Position numbers and translations under genes: made by a program. Below, in pieces: positions 34,051 through 42,970 of a DNA stretch of 64,000 bases. The stretch is from Kitasatospora indigofera (GTDB lineage: Bacteria > Actinomycetota > Actinomycetes > Streptomycetales > Streptomycetaceae). The notes beneath the pieces are model-generated. The model was not told where the DNA came from, did not search any database, and saw only the letters and a program-made list of their open reading frames with translations. The stretch spans positions 276,534 through 340,533 of the forward strand of contig NZ_BNBO01000003.1 in assembly GCF_014655955.1 (NCBI RefSeq), in the 5' to 3' direction. How positions within the stretch are numbered: position 1 is the first letter of the stretch; each line of letters begins with the position of its first letter.

Positions 34051-34359
34051 GCTCGTTCCCCTTCCTGCAACCGCGCAGCTACGTACCGGCTGTCCGTCCA
34101 CCGCCGGTATCGAACGCATTGATCGGAAGCCATTATCCCGCATGCGGCGGCCTGATGACCAACATCACTCCCAGCACAACCGTGGCCGGACCCGCCGATA
34201 CCGGGAGAATTCGTGCCAGAAGCCCCACCACGAGGTCGATACCGGCACCCGGGAAAGGTGCGATACCTCACACTCCCCAGGCGGCCGCCGGCTCCGGCAT
34301 CCTGACACACACGACCCGCTCCACCCTCCACCCACCAAAAGCTGGGAGCCCACACCCTC
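34051..34359. promoter_or_regulatory. Divergent intergenic region, DUF3117/enoyl-CoA hydratase
   Basis: About 310 gene-free bases of lower GC than usual for this chromosome, between divergently read genes. It should hold both promoters. TTGATCGGAAGCCATTAT near 34120-34137 contains possible promoter hexamers, but no pair at normal spacing is convincing. Confidence 0.35.
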
Positions 34360-35160
34360 ATGTCCGACTCCGTGCTGTACGAGCTGGACGGTGGCCTCGC
34401 CGTCGTCACCATCAACCGACCGGACGCGATGAACGCGCTGGACACCCCCACCAAGGTGGCCCTGCGGGACACCGTCGCCGCCGTCGCCGAGGACCCGGCG
34501 GTGCGGGCCGTCCTGCTCACCGGCGCCGGCGACAAGGCCTTCTGCGTCGGCCAGGACCTCAAGGAGCACCTGGGCCTGCTCAAGCGGGCCGAGGAGACCG
34601 GCGAGGGCGCGCTGCGGACGGTGGCCGAGCACTACAACCCGCTGGTCCGCGCGCTCGCCGGGATGCGCAAGCCGACCGTCGCGGCGGTCGGCGGGGTCGC
34701 GGCCGGCGCGGGCGCGTCGCTCGCCTTCGCCTGCGACTTCCGGATCGTGGCCGAGTCGGCGGGATTCAACACCTCGTTCGCGGGCGTGGCGCTGACCAGC
34801 GACTCGGGCGCGTCGTGGACGCTCCCCCGGCTGGTGGGACACGCCCGGGCGACCGAACTGCTGATGCTGCCCCGGACGGTCAAGGCCCCCGAGGCGCTCC
34901 AGCTGGGCCTGGCCACCAAGGTCGTCCCGGCGGCCGAACTCCAGGCCACGGCCAGGGCGTTCGCCAAGCAGCTGGCCGAGGGGCCGACGGTCGCCTACGG
35001 CGCGATCAAGGAGTCGCTGGCCTACGGCGCCTCGCACACCCTCGACGAGCTCCTCGACAAGGAGGACGAGCTGCAGACCCTGGCCGGCGCGAGCGCGGAC
35101 CACCGGATCGCGGTCGACGCGTTCATCGCCAAGCAGACCCCGGTCTACCTGGGCCGTTGA
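34360..35160 (+). CDS. Enoyl-CoA hydratase/isomerase family protein
   Basis: A 266-residue crotonase-fold enzyme. The CoA/oxyanion-hole motifs are present: LTGAGDKAFCVGQDL near residue 48, and GGVAAGAGASLAFACDFRIVAE near 110, with the second GG-type turn. In the position of the second catalytic glutamate, the segment reads NTSFAGVALTSDSGASWTL. The usual E...E pair of hydratases is therefore incomplete and an isomerase or other crotonase reaction is possible. ATG start; a single gene, divergent from DUF3117. Role in fatty-acid or phenylacetate-type degradation is inferred from the family. Confidence 0.88.
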   Translation: MSDSVLYELDGGLAVVTINRPDAMNALDTPTKVALRDTVAAVAEDPAVRAVLLTGAGDKAFCVGQDLKEHLGLLKRAEETGEGALRTVAEHYNPLVRALAGMRKPTVAAVGGVAAGAGASLAFACDFRIVAESAGFNTSFAGVALTSDSGASWTLPRLVGHARATELLMLPRTVKAPEALQLGLATKVVPAAELQATARAFAKQLAEGPTVAYGAIKESLAYGASHTLDELLDKEDELQTLAGASADHRIAVDAFIAKQTPVYLGR

Positions 35161-35281
35161 CACCGGCGGCGGTCCGGGCCGGCCGTCGGGGCCGCCCGGG
35201 CCGCCGAGCTGCGGGTGACGGCCCGGGCGGTGGCGCGTGACGGCCCGGGCGGGCCGGAGAGCGGGCCGGCGGCCGGCCCCG

Positions 35282-35860
35282 CTACGCCTTGCCGGTCCGG
35301 ACGTGACAGTCCGCCAGGTGGTCGTTCACCAGTCCGCAGGCCTGCATCAGCGCGTACGCCGTGGTCGGGCCGACGAAGCGGAAGCCCTCCTTCTTCAGCG
35401 CCTTGGCCAGCGCCGTCGACTCGGGCGTCACGGCCGGCACCTCGGCCAGGGTCCGCGGCGCCGGCCGGTCCGGATCGCCGGCGAAGCCCCAGATCAGCGC
35501 GTCCAGCCCGCCGTCCAGCGCGCGGGCCGCCTTGGCGTTGGCGATCGAGGCCTCGATCTTGGCCCGGTTCCGGATGATGCCGGTGTCCTGCAGCAGCAGC
35601 TCCACGTCGGCCGGGCCGAACTCCGCCACCTTCGCGATCTCGAAGCCCGCGAAGGCGGCCCGGAACCCCTCCCGGCGGCGCAGGATGGTGATCCAGGACA
35701 GTCCGGACTGGAAGGCCTCCAGGCAGACCCGCTCGAAGAGCGCGTCGTCGCCCCGGACCGGGCGGCCCCACTCCGTGTCGTGGTACTCCCGGTAGTCCTC
35801 CGCCGACTCGCCCCAGGCACAGCGCAGCAGGCCGTCCGGGCCCGCCAGCGTGCCGCTCAA
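35282..35860 (-). CDS. tag: DNA-3-methyladenine glycosylase I
   Basis: A 192-residue base-excision repair enzyme that removes 3-methyladenine from DNA. Family motifs: RCAWGESAEDYREYHDTEWGRPV at the N-terminus (zinc ligand Cys and the EWG signature), FQSGLSWITILRRREGFRAAFAGF, and NRAKIEASIANA. The C-terminal zinc-site residues are in NDHLADCHVR. The ATG overlaps the stop of the DivIVA-like gene by 4 bp (35857-35860), so the pair is translationally coupled. Confidence 0.95.
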   Translation of the reverse strand: MSGTLAGPDGLLRCAWGESAEDYREYHDTEWGRPVRGDDALFERVCLEAFQSGLSWITILRRREGFRAAFAGFEIAKVAEFGPADVELLLQDTGIIRNRAKIEASIANAKAARALDGGLDALIWGFAGDPDRPAPRTLAEVPAVTPESTALAKALKKEGFRFVGPTTAYALMQACGLVNDHLADCHVRTGKA

Positions 35861-36300
35861 CGATCCGCCAGCGGCTCGTCGGACACCGGACCGCCGGCGG
35901 CCGGCTGCGAGGTCTTCTCCAGCGAGGCGGCCGGGGCCACCACCTTGGCGAACTCCTCCAGGCCCGGCAGCGGCTCGGCGCCGGGCTCGGCGTCCGGGCC
36001 AGCCTCGACCGCGCCCCGCAGCGCGGCGGCGGCCTCCAGCTCCGCGATCCGCGAATCCCGGTAGGCGAGCTCGGCACCGAGCCGGTCGAGCACGTCGTCC
36101 ACCTCGTCCATCCGGTAGCCGCGCACCGCCATCGGCAGCCGGATCTCGTCCACGTCATGACGGCTCAACGGCCGGTCCTGCGGGAGCCGCGCGGCAAGCC
36201 GGTCCTGCACCGCCTCCGGCAGCGAACCGCCACCACCCAGCGCCACCAGCGCAGCGCCGCCGACCACCACGGCCATCGCCACCACGATCACCCAGAACAC
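35857..36300 (-). CDS. DivIVA-domain membrane protein
   Basis: A 147-residue protein: one N-terminal membrane helix (FWVIVVAMAVVVGGAALVAL), then a DivIVA-like segment (DEIRLPMAVRGYRMDEVDDVLDRLGAELAYRDSRI) that forms a short coiled coil, and a Pro/Ala-rich tail. The GTG at 36300 behind GGAGGA is chosen; the much longer frame upstream is a shadow of folP. DivIVA domains bind curved membrane at cell poles. The gene is upstream of and overlaps tag, an arrangement also known from mycobacteria. Confidence 0.87.
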   Translation of the reverse strand: MFWVIVVAMAVVVGGAALVALGGGGSLPEAVQDRLAARLPQDRPLSRHDVDEIRLPMAVRGYRMDEVDDVLDRLGAELAYRDSRIAELEAAAALRGAVEAGPDAEPGAEPLPGLEEFAKVVAPAASLEKTSQPAAGGPVSDEPLADR

Positions 36301-36423
36301 GAGCTGTCCTCCAGACGTCCGATCGGCCCCGCCAAGCGTGCCGACCCCTACAAAGTGCGAGCATGGTCCCCGAGTAGGCCGGGGGCCATCATCGCACCCG
36401 CAGCAGCTGTGGAGGAGACATCG

Positions 36424-37287
36424 GTGGCACTGCGCCTGGGACCGCGTGAATTCGGCGACGACGAGCTGGTGATCATGGCCATCGTCAACCGCACCCCGGA
36501 CTCCTTCTTCGACCGGGGAGCCACCTTCGCGGACGAGGCCGCGTTCGCCGCCGCCGACCGCGCGGTGGCCGAGGGCGCGGCCATCCTCGACATCGGCGGG
36601 GTCAAGGCCGGCCCCGGCGACGAGGTCACCGTCGAGGAGGAACTGCGCCGCACCGTGCCGTTCGTGGCGGAGCTGCGCAAGCGCCACCCCGAGGCCGTGA
36701 TCAGCGTGGACACCTGGCGGCACGAGGTCGGCGAGGCCGTCTGCGAGGTCGGCGCGGACCTGCTGAACGACGCCTGGGGCGGGGTCGACCCCGAACTCGC
36801 CGCGGTCGCCGCCCGCTTCGACGCCGGGCTGGTCTGCACCCACGCCGGCGGCGCCGAACCCCGCACCCGCCCGCACCGGGTGGGGTACGAGGACGTGATG
36901 GCCGACATCCTCGACGTCACCGTCGGCCTGGCCGAACGCGCCGCGGCCCTCGGCGTCCGCCGGGACGCGCTGATCATCGACCCCGGCCACGACTTCGGCA
37001 AGAACACCCGGCACTCGCTGGAGGCCACCCGCCGCCTGCCCGAGATGACCGCCACCGGCTTCCCCGTGCTGGTCTCGCTCTCCAACAAGGACTTCGTCGG
37101 CGAGACCCTGGACCGGCCGGTGGACGAACGCCTGCTCGGCACCCTCGCCACCACCGCCGTCTCCGCCTGGCTCGGCGCCCGGATCTACCGCGCCCACCAG
37201 GTCGCGGAGACCCGGCAGGTGCTGGACATGGTCGCCTCGATCCGGGGCAGCCGGCCGCCGGCGGTCGCCCGGCGCGGGCTGGCGTGA
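36424..37287 (+). CDS. folP2: Dihydropteroate synthase paralogue, FolP2 type
   Basis: A 287-residue TIM-barrel protein of the dihydropteroate synthase family. It has the FolP2 hallmarks VIMAIVNRTPDSFFDRGATF, DIGGVKAGPGDEV, ISVDTWRHEV, LLNDAWGG, IIDPGHDFGKNTRHS and ALSNKD-like VSLSNKDFVGETL. In true FolP1 the first motif is NxTxDSFSDGG; the change here, and the mycobacterial finding that FolP2 does not supply folate synthesis, argue against a simple folate role. The GTG at 36424 behind GGAGGAG is preferred over upstream frame extension. It is divergent from the DivIVA-like gene. Confidence 0.88.
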   Translation: MALRLGPREFGDDELVIMAIVNRTPDSFFDRGATFADEAAFAAADRAVAEGAAILDIGGVKAGPGDEVTVEEELRRTVPFVAELRKRHPEAVISVDTWRHEVGEAVCEVGADLLNDAWGGVDPELAAVAARFDAGLVCTHAGGAEPRTRPHRVGYEDVMADILDVTVGLAERAAALGVRRDALIIDPGHDFGKNTRHSLEATRRLPEMTATGFPVLVSLSNKDFVGETLDRPVDERLLGTLATTAVSAWLGARIYRAHQVAETRQVLDMVASIRGSRPPAVARRGLA

Positions 37288-37294
37288 CGTATCG

Positions 37295-37380
37295 GGCTCG
37301 GCTCGCCTCCCGCAGGTCAACGTCCTGCGGGTGACCCCTCCGCGGGGCCGCCCTCCCGCAGGTCGCGGCTGCGGGAGGGA
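37295..37380. terminator. Tandem hairpins, part of a dispersed intergenic repeat (copy 1)
   Basis: Two hairpins in series between convergent folP2 and the LOG-like gene: CCCGCAGG/CCTGCGGG (37309-37316 with 37324-37331) and CCCTCCCGCA/TGCGGGAGGG (37351-37360 with 37370-37379). The block opens with GGCTCGGCTCGCCTCC (37295-37310). The same opening and the CCTCCCGCAGGTCAACG motif recur at 45383-45590, so this is a repeated sequence family with terminator-like structure. Confidence 0.65.
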
Positions 37381-37416
37381 TGGTCCCGGCGGTCCTGAGG
37401 GGAGCCGGTCCCCGGG

Positions 37417-38226
37417 TCAGATCTCGTGGTCCGGGCGGCGGGTCTCGGCGAGGATCTTCATGACCTCGTCGATGTCGTCGGTGATGTGGAACAGCTCCAG
37501 GTCCTTCGGGGAGGCCTTGCCCTCGGCGACCAGGGTGTTCTTCAGCCACTCGAAGAGTCCGCCCCAGTAGGCGCTGCCGAAGAGGACCACCGGGAAGCGG
37601 GTGACCTTCTTCGTCTGCACCAGCGTCAGCGCCTCGAAGAGCTCGTCGAGGGTGCCGAGGCCGCCCGGCAGCACGACGAAGCCCTGGGCGTACTTCACGA
37701 ACATCGTCTTGCGGACGAAGAAGTACCGGAAGTTCAGCCCGAGGTCGACGAACTCGTTCAGGCCCTGCTCGAAGGGCAGCTCGATGCCGAGGCCCACGCT
37801 CAGGCCGCCGGCCTCCGAGGCGCCGCGGTTGGCGGCCTCCATCGCCCCCGGACCGCCGCCGGTGATGACCGCGTAGCCGGCCTCGGCCAGGGCCCGGCCG
37901 ATGGCCACGCCGGCCGCGTACTCGGGGGAGTCGACCGGCGTCCGGGCGGAGCCGAACACGCTGATCGCGGCGGGGAGTTCGGCCAGCGCGCCGAAGCCTT
38001 CGACGAACTCCGAGGTGATCCGCCAGACCCGCCAGGGGTCGGTGTGCAGCCAGTCGGTGGGGCCGGTGGTGTCCAGCAGCCGCTGGTCGGTGGTGCTGGT
38101 GCCGACCTGGTCCCGGCGGACCAGCACCGGGCCCTTCTGCTTCTCCGGCCAGGCCTTCTTCCGCCCCGGCGCGCCGACCTGCTCCGGGCCGTGCCCGTAC
38201 TGCTTCTCGTCTCCTGTGCCTGTCAT
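37417..38226 (-). CDS. LOG-family (TIGR00730) Rossmann-fold protein
   Basis: A 269-residue protein with the lonely-guy signatures GGGPGAMEAANRG and PGGLGTLDELFEALT, plus the family opening ISVFGSARTP. Members are phosphoribohydrolases that release cytokinin-like bases or other nucleobases from nucleoside monophosphates. The bacterial physiological role is mostly unknown. The N-terminal 75 residues (GRKKAWPEKQKGPVLVRRDQ) are an extension typical of actinobacterial members. ATG start; it follows dapE on the same strand after 137 bases. Confidence 0.92.
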   Translation of the reverse strand: MTGTGDEKQYGHGPEQVGAPGRKKAWPEKQKGPVLVRRDQVGTSTTDQRLLDTTGPTDWLHTDPWRVWRITSEFVEGFGALAELPAAISVFGSARTPVDSPEYAAGVAIGRALAEAGYAVITGGGPGAMEAANRGASEAGGLSVGLGIELPFEQGLNEFVDLGLNFRYFFVRKTMFVKYAQGFVVLPGGLGTLDELFEALTLVQTKKVTRFPVVLFGSAYWGGLFEWLKNTLVAEGKASPKDLELFHITDDIDEVMKILAETRRPDHEI

Positions 38227-38363
38227 GACGAAACCCTACGCCTGTCACCCCCGGTTTCGGGGGAACGGCGGAGGGTCGGTACGGGGACGGCAGGTGGCTC
38301 CCGGGCGGCCGCCCGGGAGCGCGGCGGCCGCCGGCCGGGGCCGGGGAGCCGGCCGCCGGCCGG

Positions 38364-39437
38364 TCAGGCGCTCAGCCAGGCGGCGAGCCGCTCCTCCACC
38401 TCGGCGATGGCACGGAGCGAGCAGTGCTCCTCCCGCTTGTGGGCGAGGTTCGGGTCGCCGGGGCCGTAGTTGACGGCGGGGACGCCCAGTGCGCTGAAGC
38501 GGGCGACGTCGGTCCAGCCGAACTTGGCGCGGGCCGTGCCACCGGTGGCGGCCAGGAAGGCCCGGGCGGCGGGCTGGCCGAGGCCGGGCAGGGCGCCGGG
38601 GGCCGAGTCGGTCACGGTGACGTCGAAGCCGGCGAAGACCTCGCGCACGTGCGCCTCGGCGGCGGCCTCGTCGCGGTCCGGCGCGTAGCGGAAGTTGACC
38701 GTCACCACGCACTCGTCGGGGATGACGTTGCCGGCCACCCCGCCGTCGATCCGCACCGCGTTCAGGCCCTCGTGGTACTCCAGGCCGTCGATCTCCACCA
38801 GGCGCGCCTCGTACGCCGCGAGCCGGCCGAGCACCTCGGCGGCGTGGTGGATCGCGTTGTCGCCGAGCCAGCTGCGGGCGGCGTGGGCGCGGACGCCGGT
38901 GAGCCTGACCTGGACCCGCAGGGTGCCCTGGCAGCCGCCCTCGACCACGGCGCCGCTCGGCTCCAGCAGGACGGCGAAGTCCGCCGCCAGCCAGTCGGGG
39001 CGCTGTGCCGCGAGGTGTCCGAGGCCGTTGCGGGAGGCCTCGATCTCCTCGCAGTCGTAGAACACGAAGGTGAGGTCGCGGTTGGGCTCGGGCAGGGTGG
39101 CGGCGAGCCGCAGCTGGACGGCGACCCCGGACTTCATGTCGGACGTGCCGCAGCCGTAGAGCAGGTCGCCCTCCACGTGGCTGGGCAGGTTGTCGGCGAT
39201 CGGCACGGTGTCCAGGTGCCCGGCGAGCAGCACCCGCTCGTCCCGGCCCAGGTTCGTCCGGGCGACGACGTTGTTGCCGTACCGGTCGACGGTGAGGTGC
39301 GGGTACTCCCGCAGCGCGGCCTCGACGGCGTCGGCGAGCGCCTGCTCGTCACCGCTGACGGACGGGAAGTCGACCAGCCGCGCGGTCAGCGCGCCGCCGT
39401 CGAGGGTGAGGTCCAGGGGCGTGTTCGGGCTGCTCAT
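38364..39437 (-). CDS. dapE: Succinyl-diaminopimelate desuccinylase
   Basis: A 357-residue M20-family metallohydrolase that removes succinate to give LL-diaminopimelate for lysine and peptidoglycan synthesis. Metal ligands and catalytic residues are in place: [11 protein letters not shown] (H and D), [13 protein letters not shown] (bridging Asp), [12 protein letters not shown] (catalytic Glu pair) and [14 protein letters not shown]. The C-terminal [12 protein letters not shown] supplies the last histidine region. ATG start. dapC, for the preceding step, is about 2.4 kb away on the same strand, separated by two plus-strand genes. Confidence 0.95.
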   Translation of the reverse strand: MSSPNTPLDLTLDGGALTARLVDFPSVSGDEQALADAVEAALREYPHLTVDRYGNNVVARTNLGRDERVLLAGHLDTVPIADNLPSHVEGDLLYGCGTSDMKSGVAVQLRLAATLPEPNRDLTFVFYDCEEIEASRNGLGHLAAQRPDWLAADFAVLLEPSGAVVEGGCQGTLRVQVRLTGVRAHAARSWLGDNAIHHAAEVLGRLAAYEARLVEIDGLEYHEGLNAVRIDGGVAGNVIPDECVVTVNFRYAPDRDEAAAEAHVREVFAGFDVTVTDSAPGALPGLGQPAARAFLAATGGTARAKFGWTDVARFSALGVPAVNYGPGDPNLAHKREEHCSLRAIAEVEERLAAWLSA

Positions 39438-39575
39438 GGTCGACAAGCGTATCGGCGGCCCCCACCTGGGAGGCTCCCGCCCCGCCCGGGCCGGCCCGCG
39501 GGCGCAACCGCGGGCTACGCACACCCGTCCGAGTGGGTACGGTGTCGGGACGACCGACGGGCGAGAGGGGTGGCG

Positions 39576-40595
39576 GTGGCCAGGGACACGGATGACGGGC
39601 AGAGCGGTGGCAGGTCTGCCCGCCGTCGAGGCGCATCGCTGCTGAAGGTGCTGATCGCCCTGGTGGTGCTCGGCGCGATCGCGGCCGGGGCGCTGTACTG
39701 GCTGAACCACGGGAAGATCGTCGCCGAGGGCTGTTCGGTGAAGACCCCGGCCGGCGAGGGGACGCTGGAGATCCCGCAGGCCGCCAACGCCGCGACGATC
39801 ACCGCGGTGGCGCACGCACGCGGACTGCCCGACCGCGCGGTGACCATCGCGCTGGCGACCGCGATGCAGGAGTCGAAGATCCACAACCTGTCGGGCGGCG
39901 ACCGCGACTCGGTCGGCCTGTTCCAGCAGCGGCCCTCCCAGGGCTGGGGGACGGCCGACCAGATCAGCGACCCGGTGTACGCCACCAACAAGTTCCTGGA
40001 CGGCCTGGTGAAGGTGCCGGGCTACACCCGCCTGCCGCTGACCGACGCGGCCCAGCAGGTCCAGAAGAGCGGGTACCCGCAGGCGTACGCCAAGCACGAG
40101 ACCAAGGCGACGCTGCTGGCCTCGGCGCTGACCGGCCGGGAGGCCGCCTCGGTGAACTGCGTGGTCCACGCGTTCGCGGAGCCGGAGGCGCCCGCCCCGA
40201 CCGTGGCCGCCGCCGGGGACGCCGCCTCCCCGGCCGCGCCCGCCGCCCCCGACCGGACCCAGCAGCTGACCGACCGGGTGCGCCGCGAGTTCGGCCGGAC
40301 GGTGACCGCGGCCGGCGGCTACTCCTCCAGCATCAAGGGCGCCGAGAACGCGGTCGCGCTGACGCCCGAACCCTCCGCGAGCACCGAGTCCGGCCCGGAC
40401 GCGGCCCGGCAGAACGGCTGGGCGGTGGCCCACTGGGCGGTGACGCACGCCCAGCAGCTGGGCATCCGGACGGTCGCCTACGACGGGAAGATCTGGCGGA
40501 TGGCCAAGTCCGCGGACGGCTGGAAGCCGCAGGCCTCCGGCACCTCGACCAGCCTGGTGCTGGTCTCGCTGGCCGCCAACACCGCGAAGAGCTGA
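39576..40595 (+). CDS. Membrane-anchored exported protein of unknown function
   Basis: A 339-residue protein with one N-terminal membrane helix ([22 protein letters not shown], residues about 20-41) after a basic, hydrophilic start. The exported domain contains [39 protein letters not shown], which resembles the E-S-x(n)-GLFQ pattern of lytic-transglycosylase-like folds. The rest ([19 protein letters not shown]) resembles the C-terminal part of streptomycete proteins often mislabelled as heavy metal transporters. GTG at 39576, seven bases after GAGAGG, is preferred to the GTG six bases earlier. A cell-wall role is inferred from the fold and export. Confidence 0.78.
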   Translation: MARDTDDGQSGGRSARRRGASLLKVLIALVVLGAIAAGALYWLNHGKIVAEGCSVKTPAGEGTLEIPQAANAATITAVAHARGLPDRAVTIALATAMQESKIHNLSGGDRDSVGLFQQRPSQGWGTADQISDPVYATNKFLDGLVKVPGYTRLPLTDAAQQVQKSGYPQAYAKHETKATLLASALTGREAASVNCVVHAFAEPEAPAPTVAAAGDAASPAAPAAPDRTQQLTDRVRREFGRTVTAAGGYSSSIKGAENAVALTPEPSASTESGPDAARQNGWAVAHWAVTHAQQLGIRTVAYDGKIWRMAKSADGWKPQASGTSTSLVLVSLAANTAKS

Positions 40596-40947
40596 TTCCG
40601 TCCGGACCGGCCCGGACGGGGCGCGCGGCGGGTTGACGCACGGGCGATCGAGCCCCCGCCGTCCGGGTGATTCCGGTCAACCCCGCAGGTGGGCCGCCAC
40701 TCCTGCGGGCCGGCCCGCCCGGGAGCGGGCCGACGCCCCGACGGCGGGCGCCGGCCCCGGCGCGGCAAGGGAAGTGACGATTCTGCACCCGACGCCGGCG
40801 CAGGCGGAATGCCCCGAATGCCGGAATAGCGATGATGTGATCTTTAGCGACTCTTTGCATTGCGGCCCCGAAACCTTCTCGCTCCTCAAGCGGTAATCAG
40901 CACGTCCGCCCGGCGGACGGGATTCACCCACACCTCTTAGGAGCACC
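40596..40947. promoter_or_regulatory. Upstream region of the Ala/Gly-rich secreted protein gene
   Basis: About 350 bases without an accepted gene. The last 170 bases are less GC-rich (GATGATGTGATCTTTAGCGA, TTGCATTGCG) and are probably the promoter and leader of the secreted protein gene. CTTAGGAGCACC directly before the ATG is its ribosome-binding site. A frame at 40633-40896 lacks a ribosome-binding site and domain and is not accepted. Confidence 0.4.
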
Positions 40948-41688
40948 ATGTCTCTCCCCCTCAAGCGCCGGATCGCCCAGGCCGCGCTGCTCGTCGCGGC
41001 CGGCGCCACGCCTCTGGTCGCTGCAGGGTCCGCATCCGCCGCCGCCGACCTGGTTCCGAGGACCGACCTGGGCGCGCCCCTGACGCAGCTGGCCTCGCCG
41101 GACGCGGGCTCCACCCTCCAGCACACCACCCACGAGCTCGGCAACGCCGCCGGCGCCACCGGTGCCGCCACCGTCGCCGCGGGCGTGCCGGCCACCGCCG
41201 ACGCGACCGGCAACATCGTCGCCGACACCCTGCCGGAGGCGAACGAGAAGACCGGTTCGCTGACCGCCCCGGTCGACAAGACCGCCGCCACCACCGGCGC
41301 CCTGTCCGGGGTGGCGAGCCAGGTCGCCCCCGCGCTGGCCGGCAAGCTCGGCCACGCCGCCACCGGCCGCAGCGCCGAGGCCCCGGTCGGCGGCCTCGGG
41401 CAGACCACCGCGGTGACCCAGAGCCTGCCCGCCGCCGGCGGCCTCGCCAACAGCGTCCCCGGTGCGGACACCCTGACCGGCGCGCTGCCCACCAGCTCCC
41501 TGCCCACCAGCGGCCTCACCAAGGCCCTGCCCGGCGCGGACCTGCTCGGCCTCGGCGAGCACGGCGCGGCCAACCGCCTCGGCGGCGTGCCGGACCTCGG
41601 CAACAGCTCGCCGCTCGGCAGCCTGACCGGCGCGCTCGGTCCGGTCAGCGGCCTGCTCGGCGGCATCGGCGGCGGCGGCCTCGGCTGA
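40948..41688 (+). CDS. Secreted Ala/Gly/Leu-rich protein
   Basis: A 246-residue exported protein. A clear signal peptide (KRRIAQAALLVAAGATPLVA, probable cut after SASA near residue 30) is followed by a low-complexity Ala/Gly/Thr/Leu sequence ending in LLGGIGGGGLG. There are no cysteines, no anchor and no enzymatic motif. Repeated GLxxxLPGAD/LPTSxL units near residues 165-200 suggest an extended or self-associating surface protein. ATG start with TTAGGAG. A large perfect palindrome terminates it. I know similar streptomycete proteins only as hypothetical. Confidence 0.8.
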   Translation: MSLPLKRRIAQAALLVAAGATPLVAAGSASAAADLVPRTDLGAPLTQLASPDAGSTLQHTTHELGNAAGATGAATVAAGVPATADATGNIVADTLPEANEKTGSLTAPVDKTAATTGALSGVASQVAPALAGKLGHAATGRSAEAPVGGLGQTTAVTQSLPAAGGLANSVPGADTLTGALPTSSLPTSGLTKALPGADLLGLGEHGAANRLGGVPDLGNSSPLGSLTGALGPVSGLLGGIGGGGLG

Positions 41689-41728
41689 CCTGTCCGGCCG
41701 GAACACCGGGGCGCGGGGCGCCCCGCAG

Positions 41729-41774
41729 CACGGCGCGGGGGCCGGGAGCGATCGCTCCCGGCCCCCGCGCCGTG
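41729..41774. terminator. 46-bp perfect palindrome terminator
   Basis: Two exact 23-base arms meet with no spacer at GCGATCGC (centre 41751/41752), between the convergent secreted-protein and dapC genes. As RNA it gives a very stable hairpin for both directions. Perfect palindromes this long are prone to deletion, so its maintenance suggests use. Confidence 0.85.
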
Positions 41775-41792
41775 TGCCGTCCGTTCCGCGGT

Positions 41793-42953
41793 TCAGCCGC
41801 GCAGCCGCTCCACGGCCGCCGCCACCCGCTCGTCGGTCGCCGTGAACGCGACCCGGACGAACCGCGCACCGGCCGGCCCGTAGAAGTCCCCGGGCGCCAC
41901 CAGGATGCCCAGGGCGGCGAGTTCCGCCACGGTCTCCCAGCAGGGCCGGTCCTGGGTCGCCCACAGGTACAGGCTGGCCTCGGAGTGCTCGATCCGGAAC
42001 CCGTACGCCTCCAGCGCCCCGCGCAGGGCCGCCCGGCGGGCCGCGTAGCGCCCGCGCTGCTCGGCCACGTGCGCGTCGTCGGCCAGCGCGGCCGCGGTGG
42101 CCGCCTGCACCGGCGCCGGCACGATCATGCCGCCGTGCTTGCGGATCTCCAGCAGCTCGCGCACCACCACCGGGTCGCCCGCCACGAAGGAGGCGCGGTA
42201 GCCCGCGAGGTTGGAGCGCTTGGACAGCGAGTGCACGGCGAGCAGGCCCTCGTGCCCGTCGCCGCAGACCTCCGGGTGCAGGACGGAGACCGGCTCCGCC
42301 TCCCAGCCCAGCTCCAGGTAGCACTCGTCGCTGACCAGCAGCACCCCGTGCTCCCGGGCCCAGGCCACGGCGGTGCGCAGCTCGTCCGCGCCGAGCACCC
42401 GGCCGGTCGGGTTGGAGGGCGAGTTCAGCCAGAGCAGCCGGACCCGGGCCGGGTCCAGCTCGTCCACCGAGTCGTACTCGACCGGCTCCGCGCCGCAGAG
42501 CCGGGCACCGACCTCGTAGGTGGGGTAGGCCAGCCGCGGGTAGGCGACCTGGTCGCCCGGGCCGAGGCCGAGCTGGGTCGGCAGCCAGGCCACCAGCTCC
42601 TTGGAGCCGACGGTCGGCAGCACGGCCTGCGGGCCGATCTCGGCGCCGACCCGGCGGTGCAGCCAGCCGGCGATCGTCTCGCGCAGCTCCAGCGGGCCCC
42701 AGACGGTCGGGTAGCCGGGCGTGTCGGAGGAGGCGGCCAGCGCCTTCTGGATCACCTCGGGGACCGGGTCCACCGGGGTGCCCACCGAGAAGTCGCAGAT
42801 CCCGCCGGGGTGGGCGAGCGCGGTCCTCTTGTACGGCTCCAGCCGGTCCCAGGGGAATTCCGGCAGGAGGTCCGACAGCTTGTTCTTCATGAACGGGCGG
42901 CGCGCCGCCCCGGAGTGACCCGGGAGCGGCGCGCTCGTGTCGTTACTGCTCAC
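41793..42953 (-). CDS. dapC: N-succinyldiaminopimelate aminotransferase
   Basis: A 386-residue PLP-dependent class I/II aminotransferase of the diaminopimelate pathway. Visible landmarks: FSVGTPVDPVPEVI, PTVGSKELVAWL, WLNSPSNPTGRV, LVSDECYLELGW and the PLP-lysine region VHSLSKRSNLAGYR. It converts succinyl-amino-oxopimelate, the step before DapE. The GTG at 42953 is used; an ATG near 42890 (MKNKLSDLLPEFPWD) would give the more usual N-terminus but has no ribosome-binding site. It lies 17 bases downstream of the ferredoxin gene, so the two are probably in one operon. Confidence 0.93.
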   Translation of the reverse strand: MSSNDTSAPLPGHSGAARRPFMKNKLSDLLPEFPWDRLEPYKRTALAHPGGICDFSVGTPVDPVPEVIQKALAASSDTPGYPTVWGPLELRETIAGWLHRRVGAEIGPQAVLPTVGSKELVAWLPTQLGLGPGDQVAYPRLAYPTYEVGARLCGAEPVEYDSVDELDPARVRLLWLNSPSNPTGRVLGADELRTAVAWAREHGVLLVSDECYLELGWEAEPVSVLHPEVCGDGHEGLLAVHSLSKRSNLAGYRASFVAGDPVVVRELLEIRKHGGMIVPAPVQAATAAALADDAHVAEQRGRYAARRAALRGALEAYGFRIEHSEASLYLWATQDRPCWETVAELAALGILVAPGDFYGPAGARFVRVAFTATDERVAAAVERLRG

Positions 42954-42970
42954 AGCTCAGCTGCCACCGA

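Noticed and set aside
40633..40896. 87-residue plus-strand frame ending CPECRNSDDVIFSDSLHCG
   Set aside because: The CPEC...HCG part looks zinc-finger-like. But the frame has no ribosome-binding site, starts in low-complexity sequence, and occupies the likely promoter of the secreted protein gene.
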